A DNA stretch of 64,000 nt from Paguma larvata (Eukaryota > Chordata > Mammalia > Carnivora > Viverridae), in contig CM057837.1 in assembly GCA_030068075.1 (NCBI GenBank), forward strand, positions 22,661,691-22,725,690, in the 5' to 3' direction. The notes beneath the pieces are model-generated. The model was given only the letters and a program-made list of their open reading frames with translations. It searched no databases and had not been told where the DNA came from. Of the stretch, positions 21,700 to 32,259 are shown in pieces (the first letter of the stretch is position 1; each line of letters begins with the position of its first letter). The position numbers were made by a program, and so were the translations under genes.

Positions 21700-22090
21700 T
21701 GGGGCCCCATCGCATGCGGCATAAAGCTGGCAAGAGTCTGGACGGTCATTTGGGTCAAGGGTGGGGAAGGCCAGTAGACAAGGAGCCAGGCCCGGACCTG
21801 TTTCCAGAAGTCACTCGTGGAGTTCTTTCAGCAAGTGTGAGGCAGTGAGGATGGCGCTTTAGGAAGGTGGATTTGACCGCATCTCGGGCCAGGAGAAGTT
21901 GTGAGCACTCAGGCGGGAGCCCCCGTTAGGACCCTGTTCTAAAATGGATGAGGGGGCTAGAAGCCAGAGGAGGTGGGAGAACGGGTGCAGGGGGAGGCCT
22001 AACTGGGAGGGCAGGCCTGGTCCCGAGCGTGGTGAGGGACAAGGAGGGATGCGGACGCACTGAGGGCAGACCTAGTGTGACCAAGGTGAT
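21700..22090 (-). mobile_element. possible decayed L2 body, antisense
   Basis: G-rich, with 'AAAATGGATGAGGGGGCTAG', 'GAGGTGGGAGAACGG' and 'AAGGTGATGGTGACAGTGG' in the order of antisense L2 internal sequence. The match is weak. Confidence 0.3.
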
Positions 22091-22094
22091 GGTG

Positions 22095-22300
22095 ACAGTG
22101 GCTAATCTTTGGTGAGAATTCACCTGGAGACTCTGCAGAGCCCTTCATGTCTTCCTCTTCGATCCACAAAACGACGGGGTAAGATGGATGTTGTCTTCTC
22201 TTCTCTTACAGATGACATCGCTAAGGCTCAGAGAGGGAAGGAATTTGCCCTGGATCACACAGCTAGGAGAACGGAGGAAGGAGCTGTGTCTCCCCCAATT
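22095..22300 (-). mobile_element. MIR, antisense
   Basis: 'TTCATGTCTTCCTCTTCGATCC', 'CTCTTACAGATGACATCGCT', 'AAGGCTCAGAGAGGGAAGG' and 'GGATCACACAGCTAGGAG' are successive antisense MIR landmarks. The apparent splice acceptor TTCTCTTACAG is part of this repeat. Confidence 0.85.
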
Positions 22301-22639
22301 CCAGGGCCCGGCTGCCCAGCTACCGCCCCACATGGCCAGGAGAAACTTACACACGTGGACCCAGAGCTGGGAGCTGCGCCCCAAGGTCCTTTCCCTGGGG
22401 TGCCGTCAAGCCTCCAAGAGCAGGGTGTTCACAAAGGTCAGTGAGGACTAGGAGGCCCCTCGGGCCCGGAGCCCAGGCGCGGCTGAATCAAACCCTCCGC
22501 CCGCCTTGGGGTTCCAGGCCTGGTGAGGAGGCGCCCGTAACACCAAGAGAGTCTGAACTACAGGCCCAGGAACTGTAGCTCAGCTGAGATGCATGTGCCC
22601 CGTGGGACCAGGACGTGAATTTCAGCTCAGGCTGGGGCA
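22301..22639. other. unique sequence
   Basis: GC-rich and unrecognised. Confidence 0.4.
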
Positions 22640-22990
22640 GCGCGAGTTATTAATTATAGCACATTAATTATGACATTCGGGGAATGCCTGAAATGGAGGA
22701 CCGCAGACCGCTCCCAAGGCCATATCTTGCCTCATATTTCTCCCTCGAAGCCGTGACAAAGGCACGGTATTAAGGGCAGACCAGCCCCCACGCTGGTTGG
22801 AACTGGGGTAGAGGGGGGAGAACCGTGCCATTCCTAGTCTGACTAAAACGCTGACCTTTGAACACAGGAAGCTTACAAGATGTATAGAGGAACGGAGTGA
22901 AGAGTCCAGGGAAATGCGCATTCTGATAAAAGTTAATGACCAAGGAAGAACCAAAACCTTGAAGTAAGTCATTTCAGCCACAGAGCAGGG
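22640..22990. promoter_or_regulatory. candidate regulatory block with paired ATTAATTAT sites
   Basis: A repeat-free block whose left end carries two exact ATTAATTAT nonamers at 22649-22657 and 22663-22671, 14 bp apart. That spacing suggests cooperative homeodomain binding, which is inference. Confidence 0.35.
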
Positions 22991-23324
22991 AAGCAGAGCG
23001 GGCTTGCGTCTTGTACAGAAGAAAAGCTTGTAATTTCAATAATCAGCTCCAAGGGAAGCTAGTGAAAGAATAACTAAAGGAAAACACAAAGCGAAAGAAT
23101 AGGAAGGTGGTGCCACTGGCCACTCTCGTCTGAACAGTCTTTTTTGTCTCTTTTGACCCATTTGACCAGTGTGTGCTCTGCTTGGATCACGAGCAGGGCC
23201 AGTGGAGGTGACGATGGTGACTTCGAAGAGGGATTTCTAGCCCACCTCTGCTCCCTAGAGACAGGTAAGAATAAATTCAGCAGGAGAATCTATAGCGAGT
23301 TCCTTCTGGTGTGTGGGTATGACA
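22991..23324. other. unique sequence
   Basis: No recognisable elements. Confidence 0.4.
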
Positions 23325-23565
23325 TGAATGACAACAGCTAACGTTTTCTGGGCACTAATTATGCGTCACGTAGAGTTCGAAGGCCTATCGTTGGATTAAC
23401 TCATTTAATCCTCAGGGCAATCACGTGGAGACAATACAGTTATTGTCACATCTGGCAGAAGAAGGACTGAGGCACAGAAATTCCCATCAGGGCCCAGTGT
23501 CCCCTGACTAGTAAGTGTGAGTGCCAAGTGTTGTGCCCAGGTGGTCAGACTCCAGAATCTACCTC
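23325..23565 (-). mobile_element. MIR, antisense, near full length
   Basis: Landmarks in order: 'GGGCACTAATTATGCGTCAC', 'TTAACTCATTTAATCCTCAG', 'ACTGAGGCACAGAAATTCC', 'CTGACTAGTAAGTGTGAG' and 'GGTCAGACTCCAGAATC'. One of the best preserved MIRs in the window. Confidence 0.9.
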
Positions 23566-23639
23566 TAAACCCTCTAGTGAACTACCCAGACTTTTGGAAG
23601 TGCGAGAACCACCTGATGGGTATCCCCAAGAGATTCGAA

Positions 23640-24110
23640 AACACACCTCGTCGCCAAACTCGTACGTGCGTGTTTCCAGCAACATGACTCGTAGCCGCCA
23701 AAGAGTGGAAACAACCCGAATGCCTGCCGGCTTACAGATGGATAAACAGAGCGTGGTCCGTCCATGCAGAGGAATACGATATGCCCACGGAAAGGACCAG
23801 AGTGCTACCATGCACTTCAGTGTGGAGGAACCTTGAAAACATTACGGGAAAGAAGACACTTGCAACAGACTACGTACTGAACGATTCCGTTTACGTGAAA
23901 TGCCCAGAAAAGGCAGATCCGGACAGACAAAAAGTAGGTTAGAGGTCGCCAGGAGCTGGTGAAAGGGGAAATTGAGGGTGACTGGTTTCTCTGCGGAGTG
24001 ACGGGAATGTTCTGGAATCCATGGTGATGGTTGCCCAACGTTGTGAAGATATTAAAAAAAAATCGCTGGATTGTGGACTTTAATACAGTACATTTTATGT
24101 CATATTAGTT
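23640..24110 (+). mobile_element. L1 3' end, sense (old mammalian subfamily)
   Basis: Carries the end of the ORF2 region and the 3' UTR: 'AAAGAGTGGAAACAACCCGA', 'GGAACCTTGAAAACATTACG', 'GATTCCGTTTACGTGAAATG', 'AGGTCGCCAGGAGCTGGTG' and 'GGTGATGGTTGCCCAACG'. It is 5' truncated and full of lesions. The long frame across it is not a functional gene. Confidence 0.85.
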
Positions 24111-24514
24111 ATGTGTCTATTTTTTAATTGCCACGAACATCCCACCTGCCTGATGCATCAGTGAGGACACGTTCGGCTGTGCCCTGGGCTGCTCCCTGGA
24201 TCGCAAGACGACCACCCCAGTCCCAGGCTTCACACACAAACAGCAGCATCTAATGGAAGAAGAGGAAAGGTTTTCAAAGAATAAGGAAGCCTTCCCAGAA
24301 GCCTCCAGCATTAGTCTTTGTATATCTGCTTGGTCAGGACTGAGTGCCGGCCCTCCACTAAACCTGTCACTGGCAGAGGGAGTAGGGGCTTCTGGGTCTG
24401 TTTAGACCAATCAGTATTTGCCACTGAATTTTGTTAAGGAAGGGTGGACACCTGAACAAAACAGGACTCGGTCAGATAAAGGAAGAGCAACGGCCGTCTG
24501 CGGGCACTAAATGG
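24111..24514. other. unique sequence
   Basis: Nothing recognised. Confidence 0.4.
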
Positions 24515-24675
24515 TTCCTGGTATGCCTGGCGCTTGTTAAAACGCAAATTCCCAGGGGCTGCCTCAGAGCTCCTGATTGAGCAGGTCTGTCATGGGTTTC
24601 AGAGCCCTACATTTGACAGAAGCCCCTCAGATGCCTCTGATGAGGGTGTCCTCAGACCACACTCTGAGCAACATC
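24515..24675 (+). mobile_element. MER20-like hAT-Charlie remnant
   Basis: 'CTTGTTAAAACGCAAATTCC', 'CTGATTGAGCAGGTCTG', 'CAGATGCCTCTGATGAGG' and 'CAGACCACACTCTGAGCAAC' align in order with the MER20-type consensus. Confidence 0.65.
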
Positions 24676-24793
24676 GTGAGGTGAAGTCTGAAAACACACG
24701 CAAGCTTTCCTGTTATCCCAGATCTTCCAGGAATCCCCACTGCTCCCTCTATACTCCCCATACTCTGGAAAAAGCACTCCAAAAGATGAAGAA

Positions 24794-25080
24794 ATGAAGG
24801 AAAGGGAAGAGAAGGGAAGGGAAGAGAAGGGAAGGGAAGGGAAGGGAAGGGAAGGGAAGGGGGGAAGGAAGGAGGGAAGGGAAGGGGGGAAGGAAGGAAG
24901 GAAGGAAGGAAGGAAGGAAGGAAGGAAGGAAGGAAGGAAGGAAGGAAGGAAGGAAGGAAGGAGGGAGGGAGGAAAGGAAGGAAGGGAAGGAAGGAGGGAG
25001 AGAAGGAGGGAAGGGAGGGAGGAGGGAGGGAGGGAGGGAGGGAGAGAAGGGAGAGAAGGAGGGAGGGAGAAGAAAATAAA
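24794..25080 (+). repeat. (GGAA)n purine array
   Basis: About 290 bp of almost pure purine. It starts as AAGGG/GAAGGG pentamers and becomes a pure (AAGG) tract at about 24889-24962 (roughly 18 units). It then breaks into AGGG-rich units. Open frames along it are only repeat translations. Confidence 0.95.
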
Positions 25081-25099
25081 GGAAGAAGATGAGAAGGAG

Positions 25100-25270
25100 A
25101 CCAACATTTCCTCAGCTTCTATCCTGTGTTTTATACACATTCCATAATGTCATGGCAAGGCAGCCATTACCCTGCCCATTCCATAGACATGGACGCCGAA
25201 GCTAAGAATATCAGCAACTTGCCCAAGGCCACGCGAAAGTGGAAGGCCAGGGATTCAGACTGAGTCCTGG
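25100..25270 (-). mobile_element. MIR, antisense
   Basis: 'CCTCAGCTTCTATCCTGTG', 'CCCATTCCATAGACATGGAC', 'CAACTTGCCCAAGGCCACGC' and 'GGGATTCAGACTGAGTCC' follow the antisense MIR path. Confidence 0.75.
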
Positions 25271-26742
25271 GCCCGCTTCTAGAATTGCTGCCATCAGATC
25301 CTCCTCAGCAGACACACTGGTCAGAGAAAGGTCAAAGCCCAACACACAGACCTTCTGAATTAACCGCAAGTCCGCCAGACAGTCTCTTAGCAAAGAGAGT
25401 TCAGGACTCCTCCCTAGAAGAGAGAGCCTTTCATTTCTTCACATCAGAAGAAAAAAAAGAAAGACAGACAAAGTTGCTTATTCTCCCAGGACAAAAATTG
25501 TGCGCCGACTCCCTTTGACCTTTTCTGCTTTAATAGTGCGTTTTCTCTGCACTTGGCTTTGATGTCACTAAAAAGATGACCGTAATGCAGCCACTCGCCA
25601 TGCATTCATGCTAAAAAGACCAGCATTTAGAATACACCACTTCCATTTGTCGAAAGCTCCGCGCCTCTACAGGTCATGTTCTTCCAGACCCGGAACTGGG
25701 CAGGATCATGGGAACGCTTCTATTCCCAGTCACAAAAATGGGTCAGAAAACACTCGGCAAGACAGACCTGCCGACACAGAGCCGCTCCCTGGGAAAAGGC
25801 TTTCACCTGGAACCGGCTCAACAAAAATCACTTATTTCTTCCCTCTAGCTGCCCACATATGGATCAAGAACCTCTTGAGACTATGGTTTTAAGAAAAATA
25901 GAAATCTGAATTTTAATGTAAACGTCAACCCTGCGATACGATTCCCCTCGGGAGTCTCCCGGGACCACTCCTAAGGGAAGAATTCTGAAATCCGCTTCTC
26001 TCCCCATTCCCGTGTGGGATTCTTGTTCTCAGAAGGCCAGAACTTCTCTCCGTCCACAAGGAAGAGGCATGTCAAGGCTTTGGGGTGGGTAAATTCAGGT
26101 GTGTTGGCATTCCCCAAAGAAAGCTATCATTTTAGGCTCAGATTCCGAAAGACAGAACAGGGCTGAGAAAAGTCAAGTCCTGAGCGTCGGGGTCAAGGTC
26201 TTATTTGCGCAAATTTGCCTGCACTGCGAGCAAGCACACTCGTGGGCGTCACCCGTGTGGGTGTGGGGATGGCTTGTGAATCTGCCGCTTGGAGGGAGGG
26301 CTGTGGCTCCATGGGAGGCTGGGATTCAAGTGAACCCTGGCATATAAAGGGGGCTTCCAAGAAAGAAGAAGGCAGGGGCGAGGCAGGTGGAGCGCAGTGC
26401 CTGTGGGCACAGGATTTTGGAGTGCGGCAGGCTGGTGCCCACGCAGACCAAGCTGGAGGACTGAGGATGTTCACACAAAACGCTGTGAGCCGGGTCTGAT
26501 TCACTACCTTTAAGAAGTCAGGTATTTCTGGGAGCTCCACGTGAGCAAAAGGGAAGCCCAGATGCAAAGTCCCCTCACACAGATGACCGACCCTCGGTGT
26601 CATCAGTGTCATATTCCAGCCCCCGAGGCAGGACCGCTTTAGGCTGATAGCGCGTGTTAACATAACTTGGCAGCATATCGGACACATGAGGACCCCTTAA
26701 GATGGGCAACGTTCCATGAACGATGACGTAAGGAATTAGTGT
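25271..26742. other. unique sequence; possible conserved stretch at 25480-25680
   Basis: No confident repeat. The 25480-25680 interval is repeat-free and AT-leaning with 'TTTCTGCTTTAATAGTGCG' and 'GCCATGCATTCATGCTAAAA', so it may be a weak conserved element. The rest is unrecognised. Confidence 0.35.
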
Positions 26743-26759
26743 AAGAAGGTATCGACGTA

Positions 26760-26971
26760 GGGGCACCTGGGTGGCTCAGTCAGTTAAGCCTCCGACTTCG
26801 GCTCAGGTCACGATCTCATGGCTCATGAGTTCAAGCCTCAAATGGGTCTCTGTGCTGACAGCTCCTGGAGCCTGCTTCGGATTCTGTGTCTCCCTTCTTC
26901 TCTGCCCCTCCCATGCTCATGCCCTGTCTCTCTCTCAACACTAAATAAACATTAAAAAAAAAAAAAAAAAA
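26760..26971 (+). mobile_element. SINEC_Fc, sense
   Basis: Full-length, with head 'GGGGCACCTGGGTGGCTCAG', body 'GGCTCAGGTCACGATCTCAT' and a long A tail. Target duplication AAGAAGGTATCGACGTA (26743-26759) versus AAGAAGGCATCAGCATG after the tail. Confidence 0.95.
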
Positions 26972-27009
26972 AAGAAGGCATCAGCATGGGGTTACATCAG
27001 ATGGACGCC

Positions 27010-27240
27010 AATGCCAACATGGCCAGCCTTCTGCCCGTGGGCCAGGCACCACTCTAAGCACTAAACCCGCATGCTCTCATTCAACTTGACTCACAATGAC
27101 TCCCAGGAGAGGTTCGATTATTGTCATTCTCCTTTCACAGATGAGGAAACTAAAGGTCAGAGGAGAGAAGTAACAGCCTGCAGTCACAGGGGTCAAAAGC
27201 AGTGGAGTCATCCAAGCTCCAAGAGCCCCCCTCCAGTGCT
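27010..27240 (-). mobile_element. MIR, antisense
   Basis: 'GGCCAGGCACCACTCTAAGC', 'CTCTCATTCAACTTGAC', 'CCTTTCACAGATGAGGAAAC' and 'CAGCCTGCAGTCACAGGGG' give a nearly complete antisense MIR. Confidence 0.85.
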
Positions 27241-27599
27241 GGCACCTCTCACAAAGAGCTGCATCGATTCTTACTAGAATAAATGCGAGTCAACGATCCC
27301 TTTCCTGTATTGATTGAAATCCTCTTCATTAGAGGTGTGACCTCCGCGCTGACCGCCCCCTGAGGAGATGAAGCAGGTGCTAAACCAAGAGCTAACTTCC
27401 AGGCCACTCCGTCTGCCACCTTATGTCATCGCTTGCAAGAGTAGAAGGCAAGTGTTCCCATTTAGACGTTTGCATCTCAAGTTGGGAAGTATCCTGTCAA
27501 AACACCACCAGAAACAATGCAGTGCCAAAAAGTCTGGGGCTGAGTCCTCACCTTATATGTACGCAAACGGTGCCCCAAGTGACACTACTCACTTTGCAT
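27241..27599. other. unique sequence
   Basis: No element recognised. Confidence 0.4.
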
Positions 27600-27910
27600 A
27601 CCACTATTAAGCTGTCATGATAGGAAATAAATAAAGTCCCAGGGCACTGTTTGGCAATTAGCAGTTGTATCTCAGCCTCTTTGGTAGCCTTCACATTGCG
27701 CCGTAATTGTGAGATTAAAAAGCTATAATTTACCCAGTTGGCTATAAGTGTGTGGATATCTTGCTATGACAAAGCAATTACCCAAGTGATTATTCTCATA
27801 AAGTAATCAGCAATTGTAGGTAAATAATGATTATGTGGCTGACAAGTGTTGTGCTATTGACTCTTAAAACAAATATTGAGATTTATCTTTTCGTATATCC
27901 ATACGTAACG
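27600..27910. promoter_or_regulatory. candidate conserved enhancer, AT-rich
   Basis: Repeat-free and strikingly uniform. It has repeated AATTA/AATTAC-type cores: GGCAATTAGC near 27653, CCGTAATTGTG near 27702, AGCAATTACCC near 27774, and TAAATAATGATTATG near 27821. Composition and motif density fit a deeply conserved developmental element; not tested by alignment. Confidence 0.45.
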
Positions 27911-28059
27911 CATAGTCTAAGCCTCTGAGGAAGGGCCCCGTGAAGCAAACAGAACAGGAGAGGTTTTTGCCCGGCACTTCAAAGTCTGGAAGGTATATTT
28001 AAAATGCATCTTTTTCTAACTGGTCCACGTAATTGTGACATAAAGAAGGGAAATCAGGC
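27911..28059. other. unique sequence
   Basis: No element recognised. Confidence 0.4.
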
Positions 28060-28132
28060 AATGTAATTTCCATGTTTTACGGGGAAGATTGGGTCTCCGA
28101 GAAGCTAAGGGACTTGACTTAGCAGACGTGGA
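28060..28132 (-). mobile_element. MIR/L2-type fragment, antisense
   Basis: 'CCATGTTTTACGGGGAAGAT' and 'GAGAAGCTAAGGGACTTGAC' are a decayed antisense MIR-family core. Confidence 0.45.
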
Positions 28133-28704
28133 ATTCCTTTTCTCCGGAATCCTTACGAACTCCTTCCCGGGACTGCCCGCACTGCCTCTCCCAAAGGCTC
28201 ACAGGCTGCACCAAAGGACTTTTCAGACTCTGTAGAATGCTCCTGTCTATGGCGATGAAATAGAATAATTCGAGCAATAATGACATCTCGTCCCCCCACC
28301 CTCCAAAATCAAAAGGCACTATATACTTCCACTATATTTTATGGCTTTGTTCAGTAAAGTTGGCCAAAGGTCGTAATTCTTTCATCGTGTCTATACAAAG
28401 CCAAATGGCCATTTGAAAAATGTGAAGTTAAAAATGTTCAAATGAAATGATTCCGTATCTACCACTGAAATTTTATCACTTGCCTCAGTGTGACCCACAT
28501 TATAATAAATGTAGCTCCATCGCTTTGTAGAGATGGAGTCAGGACCCATGGCAAGCCCAGGAGAAGGTAAGGAGGTAGGAGGTCTCCAGGGCATCTGGCC
28601 CACAAGACCGGATTTCAGATCTGAGCTGCTGCTGATGTTTTCTGAGACCTGGGATAGAAACAGAATGGGCCATTGAGAACCTGGCTTTTTTTTGATTTCC
28701 TCCC
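28133..28704. other. unique sequence, AT-rich middle
   Basis: 28310-28540 is AT-rich and repeat-free and could be another conserved block. No gene is seen. Confidence 0.35.
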
Positions 28705-28803
28705 TTCCTTCGCTCAACAAATACGTATTAAAGGCCTATTAAGTGGCAAGTCACATGTCTGGAGCCCCAACATGAACAAGATAGGGGTGTCTTTGCCCTC
28801 TCA
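28705..28803 (-). mobile_element. L2 3' end, antisense, abutting a SINE
   Basis: 'TTCGCTCAACAAATACGTAT', 'GGCCTATTAAGTGGCAAGTC' and 'CATGAACAAGATAGGGGTG' are antisense L2 terminus landmarks. The element stops at the T-run of the next SINE. Confidence 0.65.
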
Positions 28804-28825
28804 TTTTTTTTAATGTTTATTTATT

Positions 28826-28868
<43 letters not shown>

Positions 28869-29038
28869 GAGTGCGAGCAAGGGAGAGGCAGGGAGTGAGG
28901 GAGACACAGAATCCGAAGCAGGCTCTAGGCTCTGAGCTGTAAGCCTAGAGCCCGACTCGGGACTTGAACGCACAAACCATGAGATCGTGACCTGAGCTGA
29001 AGTCAGATGCTTAACCGACTGAGCCACCCAGGCACCCC
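28804..29038 (-). mobile_element. SINEC_Fc, antisense (1 of a cluster of 3)
   Basis: T-rich tail, a (GA)n expansion of about 36 bp, then 'CCATGAGATCGTGACCTGAG' and 'ACTGAGCCACCCAGGCACCCC'. The next SINE follows directly, so this copy may have entered the T-rich tail of its neighbour. Confidence 0.95.
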
Positions 29039-29208
29039 TTTATTTATTTTTTAGATTTTTTTTTTTGAGAGAGCGGGGAGGGACAGAGAGAGAGGGGGAC
29101 AGAGGATCTGAAGTGGGCTCTGCGCTGACAGCAGCAAGCCCAATGTGGGGCTTGACCCTGACCTGAGCCTAAGTAGGACACTCAACTGACTGAGCCACCT
29201 AGGCACCC
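29039..29208 (-). mobile_element. SINEC_Fc, antisense (2 of 3), internally deleted
   Basis: T-rich tail, GA-rich stretch, 'TGGGCTCTGCGCTGACAGC' and a terminal 'GACTGAGCCACCTAGGCACCC'. The 170 bp length reflects a deletion between the ATGATCT body and the anticodon-arm region. Confidence 0.9.
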
Positions 29209-29302
29209 TGTGATTGTTCCATTTCAATGGAAATTTTACACGCTGTTCAAATTCCAAAGTTGTATTAAGTCCTACCTTTTTGAATATTTCTATTCCAGTA
29301 TA

Positions 29303-29508
29303 TTTTTTAATGCTTATTTATTTATGTTGAGAGAGAGAGATTGAGGGAGAGAGAAAGAGCACAAGCAGGGAAGGGGCAGAGAAAGAAAGAGAGAATCCAA
29401 GCAGGCTCCATGAAAAGCCCGGTGCGGGACTCAAACGCACGAACCATGAGATCATGACCCGCGATGAAACCCAGAGTTGGACGCTCAACTGCCTGAGCCA
29501 CCCAGGGG
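29303..29508 (-). mobile_element. SINEC_Fc, antisense (3 of 3)
   Basis: T-rich tail, 'AACCATGAGATCATGACCCG' and 'CTGAGCCACCCAGGGG'. Possible imperfect target duplication TATTCCAGTATATTTT (29291-29306) and GATTCCATTATTTT (29515-29528). Confidence 0.95.
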
Positions 29509-29528
29509 TTCCTCGATTCCATTATTTT

Positions 29529-29994
29529 AAAAATATTCCAAGTTTTCAAAAGAAAATTCTAAGTTTTATAGCTGCTTCATTAAAAACAAAAGAATAATCT
29601 CACAAAATAACCTTGAGTGATTACAGGCAAGTATCTGTCACTCTACGTACATTTCTACGTATATTCATTCGTTCATAAGACGAACGCTCGTGGAGGGGAT
29701 ACGTGGCTCAGGACAACACTCCCTAAACTCACCCTTCCCTTCATATCATGTTTCCTCACACACTGCAGCTCCTGCCTCCTTGTTCCTCCTGACACCTAAG
29801 GAAGAAAACCTCCGGTCGCCTCCATTAGGGGCCTCTCGTCAATACTGCTCCCGGCCCCAGCCTAGAGCCTGTTTTCCTATGCCCCCTCTTTCTCCTGAGT
29901 CTGTCACGAAAGCCCAAGAAGCCTTTCTGATGATGGAAGGACATTCTGAGGAGGACGGAGGACGAGGAGAAAGGAGCAGGCAACACCAGATCGT
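29529..29994. other. unique sequence
   Basis: AT-rich to 29690 and GC-richer afterwards. No gene or repeat was recognised. Confidence 0.4.
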
Positions 29995-30310
29995 CCCACA
30001 TTAATAAATTACGCTCCTTCACATAGATATTTACAACTAAGCTCTCTCCATCCGATTGTTTCAGTGCTCACCAGAGTGGATTCCTGATGAAGATTTCAGG
30101 ATTTCCATCCCTGGAGATGATGAGGAAGACAAACAGGAGATTCGCACCGGGGCTGATTGGAGCCATCAAAATATTTGTTTAACATCTGCTTCGGTCGGGA
30201 TTGTTACACCTGGCCACAATCGGTACCATTGTTCCTGGAGCTAATCTCGTAGATTTACCCCTTTCTTTATTTTTAATTGAATTGCCCTACAGGTAAGTAC
30301 ATGGAGCCCT
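29995..30310. promoter_or_regulatory. candidate conserved non-coding block
   Basis: About 315 bp free of repeats, with 'CACATTAATAAATTACG' at the left end, 'GAGCTAATCTCGTAG' and 'TTTTTAATTGAATTGCCC' at the right. A 62-codon frame inside starts at TTG and has no domain. Confidence 0.4.
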
Positions 30311-30923
30311 TTCCAGTGCAGACACCCTGAGCGTGGGTATCATCCTTGCCCCGGAGTCTTTGTGTGTCAAGCGAAAGCCACTTCAGACCCCTGAGTCCAA
30401 AGGAGTTAATTAACAGAAATCAAAAGAGCCTTTGTTGCCATCCCAAATCTTCCTCTCTTCTCCAGATGGGGACAGAGTCCCTGACAATTTAGTTCCATTT
30501 CTGAGAACAGTTTCTCGGGTTTCCCTTGTCGGTGACTAGAAAGGGCCAGGTGCCATCAAGGACTCCTGTTCCTGGGGCTCTGCCAAAGCCTGAATCAAAG
30601 GGAATTGAAAGGCCTCAAATCTGTGGTCCAGGACCCATCGGGGACTTGGGGGCCTTAGGCGGAGGACCGAGATGGGGGATGGGGTAACCTGCAGGGAAGT
30701 CGTGGAGAGTGGGGGTGATAGGTGACATCACAGGGCTCTGCTGGGAGCAGAAACACGTGAGCAGGGGGCTTCAGGGTGTGGGTAGCTCCTCCTGGTTAAA
30801 AGTTCCCGCGACTGCCCGCCTGAGACCCCATCCAACAGGGTTGAAAGGCCCCATGTTCGAGCTGACCGAGCCACTGCTTACTTGAAGGAAAGAAAGCTCC
30901 ACGCCAGATTAACTTTCAGAGTT
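30311..30923. other. unique sequence
   Basis: A short AT-rich patch at 30400-30440 contains GGAGTTAATTAACAG. The rest is GC-rich and unrecognised. Confidence 0.4.
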
Positions 30924-30943
30924 TAAAAAAAAAAAAAAAAAAA
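30924..30943 (+). repeat. poly(A) run
   Basis: Twenty A residues with no recognisable retroposon upstream, so it may be a simple homopolymer or the tail of an unrecognisable insertion. Confidence 0.75.
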
Positions 30944-32024
30944 GGACCAGCTTTATAAGATCAGCACAGTCCCCAAATAAGCAAGCAAAGGACATTCATT
31001 CCTTGAGTGTTTACCAAAGTCCAATCTATGAAGAGAAAAGACGGGCAGGGAGGCGGAGCAGGGAGCCCGGGGTCCGCAGTCGTAAAGGAGATGACAGGTG
31101 ACCTGGGTCTGTAAAGCCCAGGACCCCGGGGAGAGAAAAAAGCCTCACACAACGTCCAACTTACTCACGATGAGTCCCCTCGAAGTGGCTCGTTCCCCAC
31201 GGAAGGATGGACACGGAGGGGAAGCGGTCCTCGGTTAGGCCAGCGGCTGGGATGAAACCCAGGCGGGTTCGTTCCCAAGCCTGCGCTTTTCCCAGGAAAC
31301 CGTGTGGGCTCCTGCGCAAACTGGAGAGCACCCTCTGGAGCCTGAAGGAGACGGTTTTACAAATGGAAGGAAGTTCTGCTTCATACAGCGGGTAATGAGG
31401 TGTTAGGGTTTATTTTCATGCTAAGAACCGAGCATAAGCTGAAAATTGATGTAAATTCAAGAATATCTTTGAGCCGTGGTTTCAAACGCTGCTCGTGCAG
31501 ATGGTGCAGGTGGAGGTGGGGGGCCAGAGGGAGGACACGGCAGCATCCTGAGGACACTCGGCAGGGGTGGGGGGCAGAGAGCAGCAGCGAGGCCCCCTTC
31601 TCCTCTCTCACGAGCCCAAAGCAATATATTTGCTTTCACTCAACATTGCCTTAAAATTCCACTGCTAAAGAAAGAAGTTGGTCAGTCATCTTTCCCAAGT
31701 GGGTTTGGGAACGCCGGGGCACTCGGGTGGACATATGAAAAGAATGAGCCCGCCTTCCCTGTTCTGACCGTGACTTTCTGAGCCTTCAGCATGGCATGAG
31801 CCCGGGTTGGGGTGGGGGATGCTTTTAGACCCTTGGAACACGCAGGGGCCATGTTTGCTTCCCCGGGAGACCCAAGGTCTGCCGGTCCCATCAGAAAGGG
31901 GAGTTTGGGGAGACTGTGGCTGCAGTGATGTAGCAACTCTCCCCGCCGGATAGGGCCGACAGAAGAAACACCGTCTCTGGACACAACTCTTGTTCTGTTT
32001 CTCATTTGGGTGCTCACAGAATCT
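30944..32024. other. unique sequence
   Basis: GC-rich with a short AT-rich piece near 31400-31480. No element recognised. Confidence 0.4.
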
Positions 32025-32075
32025 CTCAGACCCCTGTTTCCTCATCGGTCAGATCAGCAAGGCAACACCACCCTT
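32025..32075 (+). mobile_element. MIR fragment, sense
   Basis: 'CTCTCAGACCCCTGTTTCCT' and 'CATCGGTCAGATCAGC' resemble the sense MIR core. Confidence 0.45.
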
Positions 32076-32259
32076 GCAGGTTTCGGTGAGAGGCTGAGGT
32101 CAGACACCGAGATCCCGCCAGGACCCCACTGGTATTCAGAGAGACGACAGGGTTTAGCGGATTTCCGCCCTGCCCCAGAGCTGCCTGCTTGGGTTTCCCT
32201 CCCTAGAAGTGAGATCAGGAGTGGTGGTGGCAGGAGGGGAGGGGGCTTGCAGGTTTATC

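Noticed and set aside
22190..22212. A very good-looking splice acceptor (pyrimidine tract plus ACAG).
   Set aside because: It lies exactly on the 'TTTTACAGATGAGG' box of an antisense MIR, which imitates acceptors.
23528..23836. A 102-codon frame overlapping a MIR and the L1 end.
   Set aside because: It starts inside a MIR and crosses into decayed L1 sequence. It is not an intact L1 ORF2 nor a host gene.
24652..25147. Long Pro/Ser/Leu-repeat and Lys/Glu/Gly-repeat frames.
   Set aside because: These are translations of the GGAA microsatellite on the two strands. The same applies to 51641-52274.
28830..28865. A (GA)n run read as a separate microsatellite locus.
   Set aside because: It is the expanded CT tract of the antisense SINE at 28804-29038, so it is reported with that SINE.
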